Both the position numbers and the translations under genes were made by a program. The notes beneath the pieces were generated by a model. That model was not told where the DNA came from. It did no database searches and saw nothing but the letters and a program-made list of their open reading frames with translations. A stretch of DNA of 64,000 nt. Source: Antedon mediterranea. Taxonomy: Eukaryota; Echinodermata; Crinoidea; Comatulida; Antedonidae. The stretch's first letter is position 1; every line of letters starts with the position of its first letter. The stretch lies in the NCBI RefSeq assembly GCF_964355755.1, contig NC_092673.1, positions 13,521,001 to 13,585,000 of the forward strand, read 5' to 3'. This document shows positions 56,630-64,000 of the stretch, piece by piece.

Positions 56630-57927
56630 TGATACTCATTATCTCAGTTCTAGACGTTTTTGTGTATAACGTTTTAACTCATGTTATATAACTAAACAAC
56701 TTAGTACCTATTTGATATTGCCTAAAGTAGCAGTAATATGACATGGACCGGGGACATTACTTGCCCCAATCAAAGTATCGTTATCTCAGTTATAAACATT
56801 TATGTGTATAACGTTTTAACTCATGTTATATAACTAAACAACTTAGTACCTATTTGATATTGCGTAAAGTAGCAGTTATATGGCATGGACCGAGGACTTT
56901 AGTTGCCCCAATCCAAGTATCGTTATCTCAGTTCATGACGTTTATGTGTATAACGTTTTTTACTCATGTTATATAACTAAACAATTTAGTACCTTTTTGA
57001 TATTGCTTAAAGTAGCAGTTATATGGCATGGACCGGGGACATCACTTGCCCCAACCCAAGTATCGTTATCTCAGTTCTAGACGTTTATGTGTATAACGTT
57101 TTAACTCATGTTATATAACTAAACAATTTAGTACCTATTTGATATTGCTTAAAGAAGCAGTTATATGGTATGGACCGGGGACATCACTTGCCCCAACCCA
57201 AGTATCGTTATCTCAGTTCTAGACGTTTATGTGTATAACGTTTTAACTCATGTTATATAACTAAACAATTTAGTACCTATTTGATATTGCTTAAAGTAGC
57301 AGTTATATGGTATGGACCGGGGACATTACTTGCCCCAACCCAAGTATCGTTATCTCAGTTCTAGACGTTTATGTGTATAACATTTTAACTCATGTTATAT
57401 AACTAAACAACTTAGTACCTATTTGATATTGCTTAAAGTAGCAGTTATATGGAATGGACCGGGGACATTACTTGCCCCAACCCAAGTATCTTTATCTCAG
57501 TTCTAGACGTTTATGTGTATAACGTTTTAACTTTTGTTATATAACTAAACAACTTAGTACCTATTTGATATTGCTTAAAGTAGCAGTTATATAGCATGGA
57601 CCGGGGACATTACTTGCCCCAACCCAAGTATCGTTATCTCAGTTCATGACGTTTGTGTATAACATTTTAACTCATGTTATGTAACTAAATATTTTAGTAC
57701 CCATTTGATATTGCTTAAAGTAGCAGTCATATGGCATGGACCGGGGACATTACTTGCCCCAATCCAAGTATCGTTATCTCAGTTCTAGACGTTTAAGTGT
57801 ATAACGTTTTAACTCATGTTATATAACTAAACAATTTAGTACCTATTTGATATTGCTTAAAGTAGCAGTTATATGGCATGGACCGCGGACATTACTTGCC
57901 CCAACCCAAGTATCGTTATCTCAGTTC
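56630..57927 (+). repeat. 142-bp minisatellite, about nine copies
   Basis: The marker GGACCGGGGAC recurs near 56745, 56887, 57030, 57172, 57314, 57456, 57598, 57738 and 57880, a period of 140-143 bp. Each unit includes AAGTATCGTTATCTCAGTTC, GTGTATAACGTTTTAACTCA and TTATATAACTAAACAA. Copies are highly similar, which indicates recent homogenisation. Confidence 0.95.
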
Positions 57928-58055
57928 ATATATTTATGTTTATTCAATATATAAAAAGATACAACATTTTAAAGTTGTTTTACAATCCATAATTATAAGT
58001 TTAATAATAATAATTCCCTTGGTCCATGGTGTCTAATGGCTACTTTAAACAATAT

Positions 58056-61000
58056 TTACAACACAAATACTACATGATACATTGGTTTAGGCAAGTGAGG
58101 TCCAGGCCTAATATTATAGATATTGGGATAATGTTTGGACCACATGTGCTGACTTCTGTCATAGAAGCTTTCTAACAAATATACAAGGTAGCCTGGTTGT
58201 TCACCTCTTTGGAGGGTGAATGATGAACTTCTATCGTACAGATCATCTTGCATGTCATCGTATGTTACCCACGTGTCCCCTTCTCTCAACCTACATTTGA
58301 AATGTGATGTCGTATGTATCGTAAACGCCTGTAGCGTATATCTGTATTAGGGAAAACATATTTTGTTAGAGTTATCTTCTTTTTTTTTCTCTGTAGTGGT
58401 TAACCACCACCTTTATACATTCAGTCTTTCATACCTATTTTATTCATATTTCATTTTTGTACTATTTTTTCTCTTATCTCTTTAAGAGTTACAGTGTATG
58501 TACTGTTCAATGTTAGGGTGTAAATATAGGAACACTTTGGGATCATTGAAAGTAGGCATATATGTTATACCAATTTATAGTGCCTTGTGTTCGCTTCTAG
58601 AATGTTGTTTTAAATGATTTTCCGTTATTCGGATTTCCCTTATCACTTTCTTTTACAAATTTCTAATGCTAAAATCGCGGATTACTCATTCTTGTGATAT
58701 ATATTCTTTGATTCAGGGCATGGCCTAGTTAGACACGTTTTTGGTAGTTGACATGTGTGGCCGCACCGTCAAACACTAGCTTGGTTATTGTATGAAGTTA
58801 ATGGGGACTGAGACGAGATTGAACATTCTACTAGAATAAGGTATATAGGCAACAAGAGTCATGGCTTAATATACCAACCTTTGTTCTTTAACGATTATCA
58901 CCTCTTGATAAAACAGTGTAATCGTAGACGTTCCTTCGTCTTCATCGCTTACGTCGGTACTTATTATGCTTAATACAGGATTGATGAAAAGTATTGGAGG
59001 GACTCTGAAATTTGTAAATACCCGTGCACTCCGTTGCATTTCCTGTTTATTGTCAAACAAAAACTACGTAATATTTTTAGGGCAGTATATTTGTCTACAG
59101 CAATTAACCCTTTTTTAGATGTTAAAATTGCTATAAAGCTGTTTTATCTGCTATGAAGTTGGATTGTTTTCATAGTTACATAGTATAGATAGTTATAATA
59201 AATAAGAGATGACACCATATTATAACCAAGGCATTCCAACAAAAGGACTCTAAGCTCGCCTTGTCCAGATATGAACTATTAACAGTCCTTTGATCTTACG
59301 TCCGACTGCGACAAATACCAATATATGTACATATTCGCCACATTTCATGTCGCAGCCACAGATAAACCCTTTGATCTCCGGCGGTCAGCATCATGTTGTT
59401 AGATTGCCTTGATATATAACGTAACGAAATTGCAACATGGGATCTATCACTGTGGTTAAAACACTGCCTTACTTAACATTCGGCAAATTACCGAAATGTG
59501 AGAATATTACCATACCTGTTAGACGATAGAGCAAAACCACACGGTGATATAACGGAAGGGTGTATCCAATAATTCAGAGCTTCTTGAACAGTCGCTATTC
59601 TTCTGTCTTCTGGCATTCTATAAAAGGGAAAAGAACACAATTATAAAATGTTGAAAACATGTGACGTTGTTTGCAGTGTGTTTACACCCTAAAACTAAAA
59701 CATTATTAACAATTTATTTACATTCGGACCACTTTTTAAACGCTTAAGAGCGCACTGTTTCAATAAGTATTGTTAATCATGCAATTCTGTCACTATGTTT
59801 TAGTCGCGTGTGTTCAACGCGACTCTACAGCTCACTCTATCGGTCGGATGGTCGGTCGGTTGATCGGATGGTCGGTCGGTAAACACTAACTCAAATTTGA
59901 GTACGCGACTGCTGTATATGGCCTTGTTAGTATTAGGAATATTTTTTACGTGTAAGTTATTGAATTGTAACTGTGTATTGTTTACTGAACTTACCCTAAC
60001 TCAATGGACGGGCTACGGATATTCCTTATCTTCTTGACACACAGAGGATTTGAACATTCAGACTGTTGGATATTTTCTTGAAAGATGGACATATGTCGCA
60101 CAAAAAAGTTGTACTCCGATCCAAAAGCATCTATGTTCTGCCGTTTCCGTTGTGTAAGTTGTATGTTGTGGACTTCACAAAGCCATCTGACTTTCGCCAA
60201 CGACCATTGACCTTGGTTGTAATTGTTCACAATATTTTGCAACAACTTGCACATGTCACCTCCATGATCTTCTATGGTTTTGTACAGCATAGGAACATTT
60301 AGGATAAGCCTAGACAGTATAAGTAGCAAGTTGTCTATAGTGCATGTGTTTTGTATAAAACAATGAACACCACGATAGACAACTTGCCCACCCCATATTG
60401 GAATATTATTTGACATATGGGAGTCATTGCTGCAGAATGCATTGCCTTGGCTTTTACTCCTTCGTTTCCAAATTTCTTCCGGATTCTCTATGTCTTCTTT
60501 ACTGGACTTTTTTTTGACTTGGTTTTGTTCCTGGCAGTGGGTGTGTTTACTGAAGCGGATTTGGTATCTGGTTCATTGGATTTTCCATTTTTTCGGTTAG
60601 TTTTACATTCGGATTGTGATGCGCTTCCTAATTTACTTGCATTTTCCGTATTTTGTGGAACGTTTTCCTGTGCCATCCGATTTTTATTATTTGAACGTCT
60701 TTTCTTTGGTTGTGGGAGCCCATTCTTTGGTTTTGAGAAGTACTTTCCCGGCTTAGTTCTTCGAACGTGTTCCTGTGTTTTCCCCTTAACTTTTCGCTTC
60801 TTGCTTTCTTTGAGATGTACTTCAGCTACTCTTCCGGTAATATTAAGGTAGGATTTGCGTATGAAGTGTGCTGGTCGTAAGCGTTGACGGTTTCCCCCGA
60901 GATAATCTTTTTTGACGTTCCCAAACCAATTTTCAATAACAGCATTTGTAGCTCTATTAATTACATACTGGTTTGTGGCTTGCAGTTTCCTTCCCGTATA

Positions 61001-61730
61001 TTCTGTTTAGGTCTCCGGGAACATTGCGCTCCATAGCGGGAATATATGCAAGAATTGGTCGAGTATAATTTTTGCTAGTCCTTCAGTGTAGTATGGATTC
61101 TGTTCAGGATCAACCGGTGTATGGTCATCGTTGACACTTTCGTAAACTTCATTAAATGTTACGTACCAAGGCGATGATTTCCTGATTGTTGCAGATCGCT
61201 CTTGACATGCGTATTCTGCTTTCACATGCGATGCTGTAGGTGTCTTGCTAATTAGATTGTTCATGTACTTCACTGATGCATCAACCGATGTCGACGCTGT
61301 TTTGGTGTTTAGTATAACACACAAATGCCTGAAAATTGTTGATGCATCTTCCAGTTTATACTGAGTTTGTAGTGCGGCGAAACAGTATAATACGAACTGT
61401 CTCTTCTTAACGTCAGTTGAAAGACTTTTCAATTTGCGCGAAACATCATGAATCATGTGTGCAGCACAAATGTGCGGATAGGTATAGCCTTTAATTTCAT
61501 GAACACTCCCGTGGGCAATGCGCCACGTTCGTTGCAAATATCCTTTGCAATCTTCTGAATTGAAGCTTCGCAAGACTGCTTTAATAAGGGCCCATGAATA
61601 GTCGATCTCAACTCGTCTTGGTACCACTGACGCCACAGGCCTGGTTCGGCTTACGGTATTCAGAAAACGCTCCAGAAAATGTTGTATTTCCGAGGCATGC
61701 TACTGGTACTGGTTCAAATAACCGTCTCAC
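58056..61730 (-). pseudogene. Transposase-like plus cysteine-peptidase-like gene, broken
   Basis: Minus strand. 61730-61007 encodes RVEIDYSWALIKAVLRSFN, a YPHICAAHMIHDVSRKLKSL stretch and QFLHIFPLWSAMF, reminiscent of a MULE-type transposase (Asp, then Cys/His). After an in-frame TAA (61009-61007) the frame continues NRATNAVIENWFGNVKK and a long Lys-rich tail to a TAG near 60488. 60416-59991 opens IPIWGGQVVYRGVHCF, then NTCTIDNLLLIL with a candidate catalytic Cys. GT-AG exons at 59618-59516 (EALNYWIHP) and about 59025-58870 (VFTNFRVPPILFINPVLS) follow, then 58289-58056 with GDTWVTYDDMQDDLY, like the His-to-Asp end of USP/ULP-type peptidases. One-base shifts occur before 60416 and in the 59-kb exon. 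Confidence 0.5.
59838..59882. repeat. GGTCGGAT/GGTCGGTC short tandem repeat
   Basis: Two copies of a CGGATGGTCGGTCGGT-type motif, inside an intron-like gap of the peptidase-like gene. Confidence 0.7.
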
Positions 61731-62548
61731 AGAGACATCTGGTAGCCATTGACTTAAAGTTGGCATTTGGATGTGTTACTTTTAAATGTACAGTACGAGA
61801 GTGACTACTACCAAATTGCACAGTCACAAAACAACTTATAAAACAGTTCATATACAGTTAAAACATTGCTGGGAATTATAAATTTCTGTTGAAGCAGGCT
61901 CCAATGAAGTTGCATCTAGGTCTTTAGTACAGTACCGTATGCATATTAAACAAGTTCTCAATATAAATATGGAATACAGTATTTAACATATTTTTATTTT
62001 AGTTTCAGTATCTATTTAAGATCACAATTATGAAATATACTAAGTATAGTACAAAATGCCAAATTATAATTCCTGAACAATAAAGATAACAATGAATTGT
62101 TAATTACAGGCAATATAAGGCAATAAACCAAAATTTTATTTTTATTGAATACAGTATCAATATGTGAAAATGGTTTCTTAATAGTTTAGCTGGTGCAAGT
62201 GTGTTTCACGTATTTATCATTAAATACAGTTTTTTTTTTTATATTTTGATGAATTTACAATTTTTGATTCAAATTTTTTCATAAAATAATATTGATGGAA
62301 AACATACCTTCTGGATTTCTTACAAACTGCCTTGAAGGTCCGGGTTCATCTGTAAAAAAGTGTTTACAGTTTACTATACTGAACAGTAAAGAGTCATTAG
62401 TATTTAATTTCTAAAAAGCCAGTGCATGCAAATTATTTTCACAAGTTTACAAAATAAGTCTACGAAAAGAAAGCTACAATCAACACATTCAGTTCTGATT
62501 ATTGTATAGTACCCATGTTACCAGTACTGTTAATGTTAAAATTATATT
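61731..62548. other. AT-rich spacer, no gene recognised
   Basis: Possible 5' non-coding part of the transposase-peptidase gene. I see nothing definite. Confidence 0.4.
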
Positions 62549-64000
62549 TAGGTGATCATTTAGAATAAAATGATCACATATTGTTATTGTATGAAATCTT
62601 TATTTTTATTTTTTTCCTTTCTGTACACTTTTTGTGTAACAATTATCTCAAAAAGTTGAATGACAATGATCACAAAAATTTCACAATGTCTTTCAAATAC
62701 TTTAACTTAGTCATAATAAGCTTTTCAGCGTGATCACTCATCCGTGACGTCACTTATACGCCATTTTGTGAAATCACATTATCAATCATATCTCCATAAT
62801 TCATTATCACATAATTATTAATGAAATTCACTACACGTAAACTTCAGGTCAAGTGTAAAAATATTAGCAAATAAAAACTTGCACGTTTCAAGGTCATGCG
62901 CATGAAATCGCGCGTTAAAAATTTAAAAAGCTCAAAATTAAGTTTTGATCAATTTAGAGCATGAATTAAGCCATTTGCGTGTTTCAAAAAATACTGAACG
63001 TGTTTTTGAGCGTGCGTACATAGGAAGCGTAAAAAATATCAAATTTTTGTACAAATTGCATTATACTCATCTTCCTTAGTACATTCACCAAATTTGAGTT
63101 CATTTTGACTTAAAATAGTGCTATACGAGCACATTGAAAATGACAAAATGTGCACATTAATTGTACAAAAGTGCTAAAAATGGTACAAAATAAGGCCTTT
63201 TTAAAATGAATATAACTCCTCAGAATGGAAGATGACCCCCATTTTTTTTAACTTATTATGGAAGCCAATGAGTTGTAGATATAAATGTATATACACATTA
63301 GACGTACAAAATGGTATGATGTCATCATTTGGCCACATGACTTTTTAAAATAGGGTTTTTTCCCCTTTTGTCATAGACCACCATATTCAACAGAGTGCAG
63401 CTTGCTTATCTGTGATCGATTTTCTTTTAATTTTTAATTTATTCTACCTCAACCAATTATGTTACTCATGAGTTACCAATATTTTCATTTTGACACGTCT
63501 TAAAATTTGAATAACGGTGATTACGTAATTTCACCTACAACGTATATTTGAACACCTTACAGCTCTTCTGAATTAAAGTTGACCTTGATGTTTATAACTT
63601 ATTATGAGAGCTGGTGAAATGTAGATATGAATTCATATACAAATTAAGCCCATCTGATGTTGTAACGTTATCATATGGCCAGTCGTACAAAAAAGTAGTT
63701 TTTAAATTTCTTTAGTCAAAGTTATACAAATTTCAAAGAGCACCCTCACCGCGCTTCTACGTGCCAAATTTTCTTCAAATTGTTATATTTTATTGCTCAA
63801 TTCATTATCTTTCGATATTGTTATCCACAAGTTTATTTTGATAATGTCATACCAAAAAGTTAGATCATGATGAAACGTAACCGCTTTTGTTTATTTTTAT
63901 AGCTCACGCATGTATTTTTAATGCTTTTATATAAACTTTAAATCATCGTTAGTGCAATATAATAATAAATCATATAATATAATTAAATAATAATAATATT
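62549..64000 (+). mobile_element. Sixth Helitron-like unit, cut by the window end
   Basis: Starts TTAGGTGATCATTTAGAATA like unit A and is otherwise closest to unit E (shared TTTTCAGCGTGATCACTCAT and AATCACATTATCAATCATAT). The 3' hairpin and CTAG lie beyond the window or have been lost. Confidence 0.6.

Overview
This window looks like a piece of a eukaryotic, AT-rich, repeat-rich invertebrate genome. Introns follow GT-AG rules, and the sequence is packed with Ty3/Gypsy, CR1-like LINE, PIF/Harbinger, Helitron-like and MITE sequences. TAGGCCTA-type palindromes are scattered throughout. A marine deuterostome such as an echinoderm is my best guess, but this is a low-confidence inference from the repeat flavour and not from any marker gene. 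I see no convincing single-copy host gene. Almost every protein-coding trace belongs to a mobile element.

Layout. (1) 274-8957 is a full-length Ty3/Gypsy-type LTR retrotransposon with 599-bp LTRs and a GGAA target duplication. Its gag and pol are broken by frameshifts and by a LINE 3' end inserted in gag. Its flanks (151-268 and 9755-9850) are an inverted repeat, so it may sit inside an older element. (2) 10.2-10.9 kb holds a decayed Harbinger remnant. (3) About 11.1-36.9 kb is a deeply nested transposon stack. A Gypsy element (integrase remnant, acidic repeats, zinc finger, G-rich polypurine tract, 3' LTR) was hit by a CR1-like LINE, by a three-gene Harbinger element (23197-31856, TSD TAA) and by another Harbinger in its LTR (32485-36306, TSD CAG). 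The LINE itself holds a TA-MITE, a second LINE tail, a 7-kb Harbinger (14282-21263, TSD TTA) and a GC-rich TIR element (21483-22586). The 7-kb Harbinger has its transposase gene split by a 3.7-kb palindromic element.

(4) 36.9-45.1 kb has a LINE tail, a 0.4-kb near-perfect hairpin carrying two hammerhead-ribozyme-like cores, a degenerate long-TIR element and another LINE. (5) 45143-53056 is a head-to-tail array of five roughly 1.5-1.7-kb Helitron/Helentron-like units, each ending in a hairpin followed by CTAG or a variant. A sixth unit starts at 62549 and runs off the window. (6) 53.1-56 kb holds decayed minus-strand coding sequence of a Cys-rich multicopy family. (7) 56630-57927 is a 142-bp minisatellite. 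(8) 58056-61730 is a minus-strand multi-exon pseudogene that joins a transposase-like region to a cysteine-peptidase-like region.

The most unusual item is the Harbinger element at 23197-31856. Besides a HARBI1-like transposase and a MADF-BESS DNA-binding protein, it encloses a seven-exon, coiled-coil, BEN-domain-like gene. That gene's last exon runs through the terminal inverted repeat, and its stop codon is the TAA target-site duplication itself. Splice phases agree at all junctions but one. Harbinger elements normally pair a transposase with one Myb/SANT or MADF protein, so this third gene is the best candidate for something not previously described.
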